Assembly: GCA_024692105.1 (NCBI GenBank)
Contig: JAILMZ010000147.1
Coordinates: 50,537-114,536, forward strand
DNA length: 64,000 nucleotides
Direction: 5' to 3'
From: Saccharofermentans sp.
Lineage (GTDB): Bacteria; Bacillota_A; Clostridia; Saccharofermentanales; Saccharofermentanaceae
Part shown: positions 42,197 through 51,490 of the stretch, in pieces
Numbering within the stretch: the stretch's first letter is position 1
Layout of the letters: every line of letters starts with the position of its first letter
The notes under the pieces: model-generated
The model's input: only the letters and a program-made list of their open reading frames with translations
Database searches by the model: none
What the model was told of the DNA's origin: nothing
Made by a program: the position numbers and the translations under genes

Positions 42197-43930
42197 ATGT
42201 TTAAGCGTGTAGCTCCGTATATCGGAGAATACAAGAAATACACCGTATGGGCGGTGATTATGATGACTTTAGGCATCATTGCATCGATACTGCCGTATTT
42301 CTTTTTGTATCAGATCATATCACCTCTGACCAGAGGCGAGAGTATCGACATGACTTTCCTGCTTATCAGAGTAGCAGCAGTGGCCGTATGTGAGATTATT
42401 TACTCCGTGTCATATGTACAAGGTCTGGCATTCTCACATGTGAGTGCGTATAACACTTTAAAAAACCTGCGTATCTCATTGCAGAGCAAACTCGAAAAAC
42501 AACCCTTGGGAAGCATAAAAGAATTAGGAACAGGAAGAATCAAGAAAGTCTTTACCGATGATATAGATCAGATAGAACTTCTTCTTGCACATGCAATCCC
42601 TGAAGGCATTGCAAATGTCGCTATTCCGGTGATAATCATAATCCTCATGTTTATATATGACTGGAGGCTTGGTCTTCTTTCACTTGTCCCTTTGATCGTC
42701 GGAATGATCGCCATGGGGATGATGATGCATCAGGGCATGTCGAAAATGAATGCTTACTATGAATCAGCCGCCAAAATGAACAACACGATCATCGAATATG
42801 TAAATGGTATGGAAGTAGTTAAAGTCTTTAATAAGGACGGCGATTCATACAAAAGATTCGGAGATGTTGTAAGAAGCTACCGTGATTTTACGATTGCATG
42901 GTATAAAGTGTGCTGGCCGTGGATGGCTACATATACAAGCGTATTGCCGTGCCTCGTACTGTTAATGATCCCGTTCGGTTCGGGAATGGTTCTGGGCGGT
43001 ATTATAAGTTTGGATAAGCTTATCCTTGTAATGTGCATGTCTTTTGCAGTAGGACCGTCATTCCTTAAAGCATTGAATTTTGCAGGAAAATTCCCTCAGC
43101 TCGATTATAAGATCGCCGAACTCGAGAAGATGATGGATAAGCCTGCTCTTAAGGAAGGAACATCTGATTTTACCGGCAGCAACTATGACATTGAGTTCAA
43201 AGATGTCCACTTCGGTTATGACGAGACAGAAGTGATTAAAGGTGTTGACCTGTCTCTTAAGCAGGGGACGACAACGGCCCTCGTCGGCGAATCGGGAAGC
43301 GGCAAATCCACCCTGGCAAAACTTCTTGTTCATTACTATGACCTTAATTCCGGAGCGATAACCGTAGGCGGTCAGGATATTACGGACATGAAGCTTGAGG
43401 CTTTGAATAACCAGGTTGCATTCGTTTCACAGGAACAGTTCCTGTTTAACACTACACTTTATGAAAACATCCTCGTAGGCAGACCTGATGCCACAAAAGA
43501 TGAAGTAATGGAAGCTGCAAGACGAGCACAGTGCGAGGAATTTCTTAACCGATTCCCGGACGGAATCATGACACAGGCAGGAGACGGAGGAAAGCAATTA
43601 TCCGGAGGAGAGCGCCAGAGGATCTCGCTTGCAAGAGCTATCCTTAAAGATGCACCTGTTATTGTTCTCGATGAGGCAACAGCTTTTATGGATCCAGAGA
43701 ACGAGGAGAAAATGAATGCAGCTCTGGATGAGATCGTAAAAGATAAGACAGTACTTGTAATCGCGCACCGTCTGTCCACTATTAAAAACGCTGACAATAT
43801 TTGTGTAATGAAGGATGGCATATGTATTGCCGCTGATACACACGACGGACTTCTTCAAACCTGTCAGGAATACAAAAAGCTTTGGGACGCATCAGTCAGT
43901 GCCAGTACATGGAAGATAAAGGGAGCGTGA
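42197..43930 (+). CDS. ABC transporter half, A-type (TMD-NBD)
   Basis: 577 aa from ATG 42197 (AAGGAG upstream; the frame extends to a TTG inside operator G). TMD begins MFKRVAPYIGEYKKY, which aligns with residues 501 onward of the 1080-aa fusion; further shared stretches are SIIEYV/TIIEYVNGMEVV and VCWPWMA. NBD: GESGSGKST, LSGGERQRI, VIVLDEATAF with MDPENE. It is thus the unfused orthologue-like version of the fusion's C-terminal half. Partner follows after 5 bases. Confidence 0.93.
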   Translation: MFKRVAPYIGEYKKYTVWAVIMMTLGIIASILPYFFLYQIISPLTRGESIDMTFLLIRVAAVAVCEIIYSVSYVQGLAFSHVSAYNTLKNLRISLQSKLEKQPLGSIKELGTGRIKKVFTDDIDQIELLLAHAIPEGIANVAIPVIIIILMFIYDWRLGLLSLVPLIVGMIAMGMMMHQGMSKMNAYYESAAKMNNTIIEYVNGMEVVKVFNKDGDSYKRFGDVVRSYRDFTIAWYKVCWPWMATYTSVLPCLVLLMIPFGSGMVLGGIISLDKLILVMCMSFAVGPSFLKALNFAGKFPQLDYKIAELEKMMDKPALKEGTSDFTGSNYDIEFKDVHFGYDETEVIKGVDLSLKQGTTTALVGESGSGKSTLAKLLVHYYDLNSGAITVGGQDITDMKLEALNNQVAFVSQEQFLFNTTLYENILVGRPDATKDEVMEAARRAQCEEFLNRFPDGIMTQAGDGGKQLSGGERQRISLARAILKDAPVIVLDEATAFMDPENEEKMNAALDEIVKDKTVLVIAHRLSTIKNADNICVMKDGICIAADTHDGLLQTCQEYKKLWDASVSASTWKIKGA

Positions 43931-43935
43931 TCTAT

Positions 43936-45660
43936 ATGTTGAAGATATTACACAGAATAATCAATATGACAGGGAAGTATAAAACAAGGATCAGAGCATC
44001 TTATATAACTGCTTTCCTGAAAGGATTAATGATGAAAGCTCCGCTGGTCATATGCTTTCTTTGCATCAGTGCTTTTATGCGCGGAGAGATGGATAATACA
44101 AAGTGTGTTTATTTCGGAATAGCAGTATTGGCAAGTGTAATACTTGAGGCGGTATTCGAACACATATCCAATGTTTTGCAGTCTGCGACAGGATATATGG
44201 TCTTTGCTGATATGAGACTTAAGCTCGGCGATCATCTTCGCAAACTTCCGATGGGTTACTTCACTGAAGGAAATATCGGAAAGATCAGTTCTGTTCTTGC
44301 AACAGACATGGTATTCATCGAAGAGAACTGCATGGGTGTTTTATCTGAACTGGTAACATTCATGATCTCACAGGGTATTATGGTCGTAATGATGTTCGTG
44401 ATGGACTTCAGAATGGGCCTTTTATCGCTTCTGGTTGTCGGTGCCTTTATCATTGTCGGCAACCTGATGCTCAAGACTTCCATGAAGCATTCTGTAATTA
44501 AGCAGGAAGCAAGTGAATCCCTTACTGAGGAAGTATTGGATTTTGCTGAAGGAATCGGAATAATCAAATCCTATAACATGCTCGGAGATAAATCCAAGAG
44601 ACTTACCGATGAGTTTGCAAAAAGCTGCAAGGAAAGTATTGATTTCGAGATAGCATACACACCTTGGTCAAGGGCTCTGTATCTCACCTTTGGAATCGGA
44701 ACGGCTTTAGTACTTGCATTGAGCGGATATCTGTATATGTTAGGTTCAATATCTGCTGAATATATGGTAGGAATGGCACTCTTTCTTTTCGATGCGTTCG
44801 TTGCCATAAAGAGCTACTATGGTCAAATGGCCAGACTTACAGTTACAGATGCAAGCCTTGACCGTATAGAAGAAGTATTTGCCGCAGAAGAACTCAAGGA
44901 TGAAGGAAAGAAAGCACTTGGTTCAGCAGCTGCCTCTGCCAATGAGATTGAATACGATAATGTCGGCTTTGCGTATGCGGAGAAAGATGTTCTTTCAAAT
45001 GTGTCTTTCGAGATAAAGCAGGGAGAGATGACAGCTTTGGTAGGTCCTTCCGGCGGTGGTAAATCGACCATAGCTTCACTTCTTGCAAGATTCTGGGACG
45101 TTAAGAGCGGAAGGATCCTGGTCAGAGGCGAGGATATCAGAGATGTCTCGCTCGGTTCTTTGATGGATCAGATCAGTATGGTATTCCAGCGCGTATATCT
45201 GTTTCAGGACACGGTGTACAACAATATAGCCATAGGGCGCCCTGATGCAACACGTGAAGAAGTCGAGGAAGCAGCAAAGAAAGCAAGATGCTACGACTTT
45301 ATTATGCAGCTTCCCGATGGATTCGATACTGTGATAGGTGAAGGCGGAGCATCTCTTTCCGGAGGTGAACAACAGAGAATATCCATTGCAAGATGCATCT
45401 TAAAAGATTCCCCCATAGTTATCCTTGACGAGGCTACCGCAAGTGTCGATGCCGATAATGAGCGCGCTATCCAGGAAGCTATTTCGGAGTTGTGCAAGAA
45501 CAAGACACTTCTTGTTATCGCGCACAGGCTAAGGACCATAAGAGATGCTGATCAGATACTTGTCGTAAATGAAGGCAGGATAGCCGAAAGAGGTGATCAC
45601 ATATCACTTATGGCTCAGAACGGAACATACGCGCGCATGGTATCACTGCAGGATACCTGA
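43936..45660 (+). CDS. ABC transporter half, B-type (TMD-NBD)
   Basis: 574 aa from ATG 43936 (GGGAGC upstream). NBD: GPSGGGKST, LSGGEQQRI, IVILDEATAS with VDADNE, H-loop VIAHRLRTI. Closest in the window to the 26048 product: both share KKARCYDFIMQLP and RKLPMGYFT, indicating that pairs 22809/26048 and 42197/43936 are duplicates. Confidence 0.93.
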   Translation: MLKILHRIINMTGKYKTRIRASYITAFLKGLMMKAPLVICFLCISAFMRGEMDNTKCVYFGIAVLASVILEAVFEHISNVLQSATGYMVFADMRLKLGDHLRKLPMGYFTEGNIGKISSVLATDMVFIEENCMGVLSELVTFMISQGIMVVMMFVMDFRMGLLSLLVVGAFIIVGNLMLKTSMKHSVIKQEASESLTEEVLDFAEGIGIIKSYNMLGDKSKRLTDEFAKSCKESIDFEIAYTPWSRALYLTFGIGTALVLALSGYLYMLGSISAEYMVGMALFLFDAFVAIKSYYGQMARLTVTDASLDRIEEVFAAEELKDEGKKALGSAAASANEIEYDNVGFAYAEKDVLSNVSFEIKQGEMTALVGPSGGGKSTIASLLARFWDVKSGRILVRGEDIRDVSLGSLMDQISMVFQRVYLFQDTVYNNIAIGRPDATREEVEEAAKKARCYDFIMQLPDGFDTVIGEGGASLSGGEQQRISIARCILKDSPIVILDEATASVDADNERAIQEAISELCKNKTLLVIAHRLRTIRDADQILVVNEGRIAERGDHISLMAQNGTYARMVSLQDT

Positions 45661-45682
45661 TGGATTAACTAACTGTCTAGAT

Positions 45683-46339
45683 ATGATGAATATTTATATT
45701 GCGTTCGGCATTTTTGGTATCGTAAGCGGGATTGCAGCTGCTCTTGCAGATGTTCCGCTTGCAAAACCGGGTAAAGTTGATACATCGGAACGACTGGCGG
45801 GAGTGGAAGTACACCCTTGGTGGGCAGAAGTCCCGTCTGAAAGATTCAAGCTCACTTTTTGGCTTTCATTTTTGGGACAGCCAGGCGCTTATATCACCAT
45901 GTGGCTTCTTGCAAACCTCATCTCTCAGAATAATGAAGCCCTTGCAACAGCCTTAAAGATCAATACATTCATCGGTTGTTATACAGGTCTCTTATGCCAT
46001 GTTGCGTTTTGCATAAAGCCGCTACTGTATCAAAAGCTCTGTAAAAAGATGACAGATGATGAGAGTGCCGAAGTTCTCAAATCCATAAACTCTGTTATAA
46101 AGGTTCCTATGTTAATCGGCTGTTTAACTCTTTGGCTTGGCGGAACGGTAATAGTTGCAATTGCCATATTTACAGGTGCCCTTGCGGTTCCAAAGTTATG
46201 CGTGCTCTTGAATCCAGTTACTTCCATAATCGTCCTGATGACACTCAAAAAGTGCGGAATCAAGATCATAGGACCGCTTGGAGTCGGATTTGTGCTGTTT
46301 TCGATCCTGCTCATCATAGCCGGGATTCAAGTAGTATAG
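45683..46339 (+). CDS. Multi-span membrane protein (DUF6796-like)
   Basis: 218 aa from ATG 45683 (the frame opens earlier inside the ABC gene). About six helices. Like its paralogues it has an N-terminal GI-ALADVPL helix, a central GLLCHVAFCIKP and a C-terminal helix pair. 22 bases after the ABC pair, so co-transcribed. Function unknown. Confidence 0.6.
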   Translation: MMNIYIAFGIFGIVSGIAAALADVPLAKPGKVDTSERLAGVEVHPWWAEVPSERFKLTFWLSFLGQPGAYITMWLLANLISQNNEALATALKINTFIGCYTGLLCHVAFCIKPLLYQKLCKKMTDDESAEVLKSINSVIKVPMLIGCLTLWLGGTVIVAIAIFTGALAVPKLCVLLNPVTSIIVLMTLKKCGIKIIGPLGVGFVLFSILLIIAGIQVV

Positions 46340-46429
46340 AAGAAACTGCAACACGCTGACCTATGAATCATACTGATGTGCCGCTAACCCCCGTATTGTT
46401 TTGATACAGCAATGCATTAAAAATAAACT

Positions 46430-46486
46430 TTGACATATTATTCCGCCTGTGCTAATTTACTCAGTAGTCAGTTAGCCAAAACTAAC
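46430..46486 (+). promoter_or_regulatory. Promoter and operator (site H)
   Basis: -35 TTGACA (46430-46435), 17 bases, -10 TAATTT (46453-46458). The palindrome GTTAGC-CAAA-ACTAAC lies at 46471-46486, just past the expected start of transcription. It serves the long operon from 46521. Confidence 0.8.
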
Positions 46487-46520
46487 CTCGGCGGCAGACG
46501 GGAAATGGTCTAAAGAGAGG

Positions 46521-47240
46521 ATGCATCAATACTACAGTTCACATATTAAGAACTATCGTAAGGATATTTATGTTCTGTGTAATTATGTCAGAACAGAGAT
46601 GGCCGACTTGTTTACCGAAGAGCCGGATTTGGTAATTAACGGAATACAGGATGCATTCGTCGAAGAAATCCTTCCTGATATGCCTTATGTCGGCGGAAGC
46701 AGCAATTCAAACGATACATCTAATCTTATATCCTGTTGTGAGTTTGCTGCGTTTTTTGTCGTAGGAAGAAGGTATGGAGTATCTGATGAAGGTATCGGCG
46801 AATTACTGCATACTGCATGGAAGAGAAAACATAAGCGGGTATCTCCGGGTACATCGCGCATCCTGCGTGATCTTTTAAGCTGGAAAATAGTACAACGCAC
46901 GATACTTCCGTCTTTTGCATCAAAAAGCGAACGAATGTCCAGGGAATACGAATATGCTTGGCGTTTTGAATATGCCGAACCGGATGATGAGTACAGCGTA
47001 AAGATCTACTGTACGCGTTGCGGTGCATGCCGGCACCTGACGGAAAAAGGCATGGGAGACATCATGCCGTATATATGCAATATCGATTTTGAGACGGCAA
47101 GCGCGTATGGAGTCCCATATTACCGCAATGAGGTCATAGCCTACGGCGACAAAAGATGTGCCAATCTGGTCAAAAGGAACGCACCTGCGATAACGGATAA
47201 TTTTCCTCCTCACGGTTTGCGTTGTGACGGTCTGAAATAA
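46521..47240 (+). CDS. ATC hydrolase-family protein, long form
   Basis: 239 aa, soluble. The C-terminal half is family-like: YCTRCGACRHLTEKGMGD, YICNIDFETAS, and ending GDKRCANLVKR with the G-D-x-x-C motif. The N-terminal half is helical. It starts the operon 46.5-53 kb under site H, unlike the other two members, which end ABC operons. Ribosome binding site AGAGAGG. Confidence 0.65.
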   Translation: MHQYYSSHIKNYRKDIYVLCNYVRTEMADLFTEEPDLVINGIQDAFVEEILPDMPYVGGSSNSNDTSNLISCCEFAAFFVVGRRYGVSDEGIGELLHTAWKRKHKRVSPGTSRILRDLLSWKIVQRTILPSFASKSERMSREYEYAWRFEYAEPDDEYSVKIYCTRCGACRHLTEKGMGDIMPYICNIDFETASAYGVPYYRNEVIAYGDKRCANLVKRNAPAITDNFPPHGLRCDGLK

Positions 47241-47281
47241 TTAAAAACACTTAAGAACAATTAAACGGAGAGTATATAAAA

Positions 47282-48046
47282 ATGGAATTTGTTAAAACGG
47301 GCAATATGTCAGGAAAGACTCTGATGCTCCTTCCGGGAACATGCATGAACTATCAGGTCAACTTCAAGACCGTACTGGATACACTTGCTGAGAAATACCA
47401 TATTATCTGTGTCAACTATGACGGCTTTGACGGAAGTGATGACGTGTTTCCTGACATGATCACCGTTACGGAAAAGATTGAACAATACATACAGGATAAC
47501 TACGGTGGAAGGATAGACGGCGCACTTGGTTCATCCCTGGGCGGAAGTTTTGTAGGGCAGCTCATCCAGCGCGAAAACGTCCACCTGGACCACGGCATCT
47601 TCGGTAGTTCCGATCTGGATCAGAGCGGGCAGTTCTCCGCCAAGCTTCAGGCAAAACTCGTCACACCACTTCTTACCAGTTTTACGAAGGGCGAGAAGAA
47701 AAAGCGCAAGACCATAGAAAAGATGATGAAGATATTCGACATGGATGAGAAGTCGGCAACTGAGTTCGTTGACTGCTTCTCAAACTTTAAAGTCGAGTCG
47801 ATCAAGAATGAGTATTACACGGATCTGATCACATACCTCAATAATGATATCCATGTGGAAGGCACGACTGCGCATTTTATATATGCGAAGAAGATGGGGG
47901 AGAAGTATAAGAAGCGATATCTCAAACACTTCCGGGATCCCGATATCAGAGAATTCGACATGCAGCATGAGCAGTGGATATTCGGAGGACCGAAGTATTC
48001 AGAGCCAGTGCTCAAAGCAATAGATGAGTTTATGGGAGTTAAGTAA
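47282..48046 (+). CDS. Alpha/beta hydrolase
   Basis: 254 aa. The oxyanion region LMLLPGTCMNY, the nucleophile elbow GALGSSLGGSFVG (Ser in GSSLGG) and the His in MQHEQWIFGG near the C-terminus are visible. The middle has a Lys-rich cap segment (TKGEKKKRKTIEK). Substrate unknown. Followed immediately by a methyltransferase gene (ATG right after the stop). Confidence 0.75.
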   Translation: MEFVKTGNMSGKTLMLLPGTCMNYQVNFKTVLDTLAEKYHIICVNYDGFDGSDDVFPDMITVTEKIEQYIQDNYGGRIDGALGSSLGGSFVGQLIQRENVHLDHGIFGSSDLDQSGQFSAKLQAKLVTPLLTSFTKGEKKKRKTIEKMMKIFDMDEKSATEFVDCFSNFKVESIKNEYYTDLITYLNNDIHVEGTTAHFIYAKKMGEKYKKRYLKHFRDPDIREFDMQHEQWIFGGPKYSEPVLKAIDEFMGVK

Positions 48047-48691
48047 ATGAACGATAAAGAATACAAGGACATGTCAGTCAAAGAATTTACAAAGGCTGCC
48101 GGAGTATATGAGACCGATCAGGCCGGGGTATATAAGATGTGTAAGAAGGACTATCCGGATGTTCTCGCAGAACTCGAGAAAGAGCCCTTCGACAGTTTGC
48201 TGGATTGCGGTTGCGGCACAGCACCGATGATATCTCTTCTGTATGAGAAGTACCCGGAGAAGAAGTATACGGGTATAGACCTTACCCCGAAGATGATAGA
48301 GATGGCAAAGGCCAAGAACTTACCCGGGGTGGAGTTTGTCGTGGGAGACTGTGAGAATCTGCCTTTTGAAGAGAACTCTTTCGATGCGATAATCTGCTGT
48401 CAAAGCTTCCATCATTATCCGAATGTGCAGGATTTCTTTAACAGTGTGTATCGCGTACTTAAGCCGGGCGGAAGGCTCGTCCTCCGCGACATGACGATGA
48501 ATACGGCGGCTGTAAGATGGTTCTGCAATAATATCGAGATCCCGCTGATCAACCTCACGGGACACGGCGATGTCCGTATATACGGAAAGGAAGATGTCAA
48601 TGAATTATGCAGGAAAGCAGGTCTCAAGATGGAACTGTTTGAGAAGAGAGGATTCTGCCGACTTCATTCCGTGGCAAGAAAACCTGAATAA
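48047..48691 (+). CDS. Class I SAM-dependent methyltransferase
   Basis: 214 aa, UbiE/Methyltransf_11 type. Motif I LLDCGCGTAPMISLL, motif II GIDLTPKMIEMA, motif IV DAIICCQSFHHYPN and VLKPGGRLVLRDM. The C-terminal EDVNELCRKAGLKMELFEK is typical of small-molecule methyltransferases. Adjacent to an alpha/beta hydrolase and a second methyltransferase. Confidence 0.88.
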   Translation: MNDKEYKDMSVKEFTKAAGVYETDQAGVYKMCKKDYPDVLAELEKEPFDSLLDCGCGTAPMISLLYEKYPEKKYTGIDLTPKMIEMAKAKNLPGVEFVVGDCENLPFEENSFDAIICCQSFHHYPNVQDFFNSVYRVLKPGGRLVLRDMTMNTAAVRWFCNNIEIPLINLTGHGDVRIYGKEDVNELCRKAGLKMELFEKRGFCRLHSVARKPE

Positions 48692-48711
48692 ATATAGAGG
48701 AGACTGAATAT

Positions 48712-49512
48712 ATGGAAATGAGTAAGAATGCGGATTACGGCAACTGGGTGCCGGCTGCGATGATGAAGATGCTTTGGATATCAACGGCAGCAATAATTGC
48801 AGTTGCTGTGGCACTGTTGATCTTCCTGCCGACAAAGATACCGGGCATCATATTGCTAGTGGTATCTATTGCTGCTCTTGCGATGACAATATACATGCAG
48901 CGTTGCAGGATACTATTTGACTTTAACGGCGGTGGTGTGATGGGTGCGATCCATCAGTTCCTGGTAGATCATTTTCCGGGTGACAAGGAACAGGAAGGTG
49001 TGGTCATCGATATCGGTTGCGGTGCCGGTGCTCTTACGAACAGGATGCTCAAGACTTACCCGAACATAAGCGTAAAGGGTATCGATTATTGGGGCGCAGA
49101 GTGGAGTTATGCCAAGGAGCAGTGTGAGAAGAACGCGAAGGCCGAAGGTGTATTTGACAGAGTGAGTTTCCAGAAAGGCGATGCTGCCAAACTGGATTTC
49201 TCGGATGAGACATTCGAAGGTGCGGTGAGCAATTTCGTGTTCCACGAAGTTCGTACTGCTCCTGATAAAAGAGATGTTGTAAGAGAAGCGCTCCGCGTTG
49301 TTAAGAAAGGCGGCTCATTTGCGTTCCAGGATATGTTTGGACAGAAGGCACTGTATGGCGACATGAATGAGTTTGTAGAAGAGCTTAAGAAGAGCGGAGC
49401 AGTCAGTGAGATCCACTATATCCCGAATATCGAGAAGCAGGATTTCGTTCCGGGATTTGTTACTGCACCCTGGATGATCAAGGATGCAGGATTGATCTAC
49501 GGTATAAAGTGA
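48712..49512 (+). CDS. Membrane-anchored SAM-dependent methyltransferase
   Basis: 266 aa. Two N-terminal helices (about 22-42 and 43-62) precede the catalytic domain: VIDIGCGAGALTNRML, VKGIDYWGAEW, AVSNFVFHEVR, VVKKGGSFAFQDMFG. The order 'two helices then class I methyltransferase' is common in clostridial operons with TetR/AraC regulators. Substrate unknown, presumably membrane-near. 20 bases after the previous methyltransferase. Confidence 0.85.
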   Translation: MEMSKNADYGNWVPAAMMKMLWISTAAIIAVAVALLIFLPTKIPGIILLVVSIAALAMTIYMQRCRILFDFNGGGVMGAIHQFLVDHFPGDKEQEGVVIDIGCGAGALTNRMLKTYPNISVKGIDYWGAEWSYAKEQCEKNAKAEGVFDRVSFQKGDAAKLDFSDETFEGAVSNFVFHEVRTAPDKRDVVREALRVVKKGGSFAFQDMFGQKALYGDMNEFVEELKKSGAVSEIHYIPNIEKQDFVPGFVTAPWMIKDAGLIYGIK

Positions 49513-49517
49513 CAGGC

Positions 49518-50225
49518 ATGAGCTACTTCAATAAAATCGGGATAGAAAGTAAGTTTGACCGGGAAAGAGTAGCCCATCTTCTAAAGCTGGGAATCATATC
49601 TGCTCTTATTGCGTTGGCCGGAGATATGGTGCTGGGCTGGGGCGTTGCTGATGAATCTCTGACAGGTCTTGATCAATACTTCTCAAGATATCTTACCGTC
49701 TCAGATGCGCGTATAGTCTGGTCGTCGATATTAGGCATGATCGGAATAACACTCGAGACACTAAGTTTCTTTGGTGTGTACAGGATAATCGCAAGCAGCT
49801 CGGAGAAGATGGCGCATGCCTATAGGGCAGGGCTTCTCGGGATGCTTGCTTTCGGACCTTTTACACATGTTGTTTGTTGTGCGGTTGTTTACCATCTGAA
49901 TGCCGTTAACAGACTTGATCCGTCAAGAGCATCAGAAAGTGCCATCAGCTTTTTCTTGAGTTTCCTGCTTCCCGTAATGATAGTATTTTTTCCGTTTTTT
50001 ATGACGGCTGCGATCGTCCAGTTTTTGGCTTTTGCCAAGGGTATGACTCCGTACCCGAAGTGGTGTTGTGTTTTCTCTGTGCTCTCGGGTCTTCCGGTAG
50101 TAGCGTTGATAAAAATAATCGGCAATTATCCTGCGGTATATGCCATATCAACAGGCTGGATCAGTATTGGAGGACTGATTACTTTTATAGGACTTTTGGT
50201 CACCATGAAGAAAGTAAAGATTTAA
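49518..50225 (+). CDS. Multi-span membrane protein (DUF6796-like)
   Basis: 235 aa from ATG 49518 (a GTG at 49509 overlaps the preceding stop). About six helices. AGDMVLGWGV corresponds to GDWLIGYEP of the 39154 protein and FGPFTHVVCCAVVYHLN to its His/Cys segment. Fourth paralogue of this type in the window. Confidence 0.6.
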   Translation: MSYFNKIGIESKFDRERVAHLLKLGIISALIALAGDMVLGWGVADESLTGLDQYFSRYLTVSDARIVWSSILGMIGITLETLSFFGVYRIIASSSEKMAHAYRAGLLGMLAFGPFTHVVCCAVVYHLNAVNRLDPSRASESAISFFLSFLLPVMIVFFPFFMTAAIVQFLAFAKGMTPYPKWCCVFSVLSGLPVVALIKIIGNYPAVYAISTGWISIGGLITFIGLLVTMKKVKI

Positions 50226-50227
50226 GC

Positions 50228-50710
50228 ATGCTTATCGTAATACAGCTCATTCTGTTCTGCCTGCTGTTTACCCTTATGGTGCGTTTCTCTGTAAGGGGCG
50301 GCGCCATTGACGGACTGTTTTTTTATCCGAAGATCGTGCAGGAACGTGCCTATGAGATAGGACTTACTACCAGAGAAACGGTGAAGAAGAAACGAACTGT
50401 CTTCATGACGGAGTTTTATGCTGTCATGGGCGTGGCGCTTGTGTTGATAATCGGCTTGTGGAACGGAGTATCAGACTTTCTTCCTGCGTATCTTCAGGCA
50501 CTTCTCTTTCTGGAAGTCATGAACTGGTATGACGGTATCGTTATAGACAAGATATGGGTAGGATACAGTAAGTTCTGGATACTTCCCGGATGCGAAGATA
50601 TCCCGTATGTTCAGACCTGGCCGCAGATGCTGAAGAAGAGGCTCATACTGACTTTGATTTGGATCGTTGGAGCGGCTGTTGTCGCAGGGTTAGTTGTTCT
50701 GATATTCTGA
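50228..50710 (+). CDS. Four-helix membrane protein
   Basis: 160 aa from ATG 50228, two bases after the previous stop. Helices at about 3-20, 53-75, 78-95 and 135-158. The central WYDGIVIDKIWVGYSKFW resembles the DIV-D-LL segment of the 19885 and 20394 proteins, suggesting a distant common family. Function unknown. Confidence 0.65.
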   Translation: MLIVIQLILFCLLFTLMVRFSVRGGAIDGLFFYPKIVQERAYEIGLTTRETVKKKRTVFMTEFYAVMGVALVLIIGLWNGVSDFLPAYLQALLFLEVMNWYDGIVIDKIWVGYSKFWILPGCEDIPYVQTWPQMLKKRLILTLIWIVGAAVVAGLVVLIF

Positions 50711-50721
50711 ATACAGGTATC

Positions 50722-51411
50722 ATGAGCAGGATCGTTTTTGAAGAAGAATATGTAATCGTTGTGCCCACTTTCAAAGAAGTGGTGCCGCATACACATGACT
50801 TCTATCATATCTTTTTTCTTGGTAATGAAAGCGCTTGTGAGGAGATTGTAGTTGTCGGTGGCGGGGTCAGGCACACCATGGCAGCCCCCGATGAGTGCAG
50901 GCTCTTTCTCATGATCGATCCGACAAGCGATCTTGCCGATTGTCTGAACGAGAAGGGATTTACTGCAACTTATCCCCAAAGGATACGGCTTACTGCTCCT
51001 CTTAAGATAACTGACGGAGATGATGAGGATATCAGCTGGTCCGTTTCCGGGTGTTTGAAGGACAATGGATTGTATTCCCGCACGGCTGAAGATGAAGAGA
51101 TAGAAGACTACAGAGTGGTAAGGCTGATCCGCGAGATCAGGGATTATAAGCACCTGGATGACAAGATCGAGCAGATAGCATCTGAATACAAAATCTCAGA
51201 GAGCAGACTGTCGCATGCGTTCAAAGAATCGGTAGGCATATCTCTTAAGGGTTATCTTACGATAGCCAGATTAAAGTACGCGTATAAACTTGTTGTTGAT
51301 GGCAAGAGCAAGACATATGCTGCTCTGGAAGCAGGGTTTGCAAGCCCGGCTCATCTTGCGTATATCTGCAAGAAACAGATGGGCATATCCATAACAGAAG
51401 TATTCAAGTAA
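50722..51411 (+). CDS. AraC-family transcriptional regulator
   Basis: 229 aa from ATG 50722. The N-terminal 130 residues look like a small cupin (VVPHTHDFYHIFFLG, GGGVRHTM). The C-terminal double HTH includes IASEYKISESRLSHAFKESV and the second helix AALEAGFASPAHLAYICKK followed by MGISITEVFK. Likely a local effector-responsive activator of the surrounding genes. Confidence 0.88.
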   Translation: MSRIVFEEEYVIVVPTFKEVVPHTHDFYHIFFLGNESACEEIVVVGGGVRHTMAAPDECRLFLMIDPTSDLADCLNEKGFTATYPQRIRLTAPLKITDGDDEDISWSVSGCLKDNGLYSRTAEDEEIEDYRVVRLIREIRDYKHLDDKIEQIASEYKISESRLSHAFKESVGISLKGYLTIARLKYAYKLVVDGKSKTYAALEAGFASPAHLAYICKKQMGISITEVFK

Positions 51412-51490
51412 AAGTTGTCATAGCGTTTTTTTGAAAGCGTGTTCCGCATCAGTCCTTTAAGATCAGGTAAAAGATCAAAAGGAGTCTGAT

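Noticed and set aside
22809..45660. Calling all ABC pairs multidrug exporters
   Set aside because: The fold allows it, but linkage to ECF importers, Feo, ATC hydrolases and the iron-type operator fits YbtPQ/IrtAB-like import better; direction is left open.
46373..46388. GCTAAC at 46383 as an operator
   Set aside because: The left half CTGATG does not match and no promoter overlaps it; the true site is at 46471.
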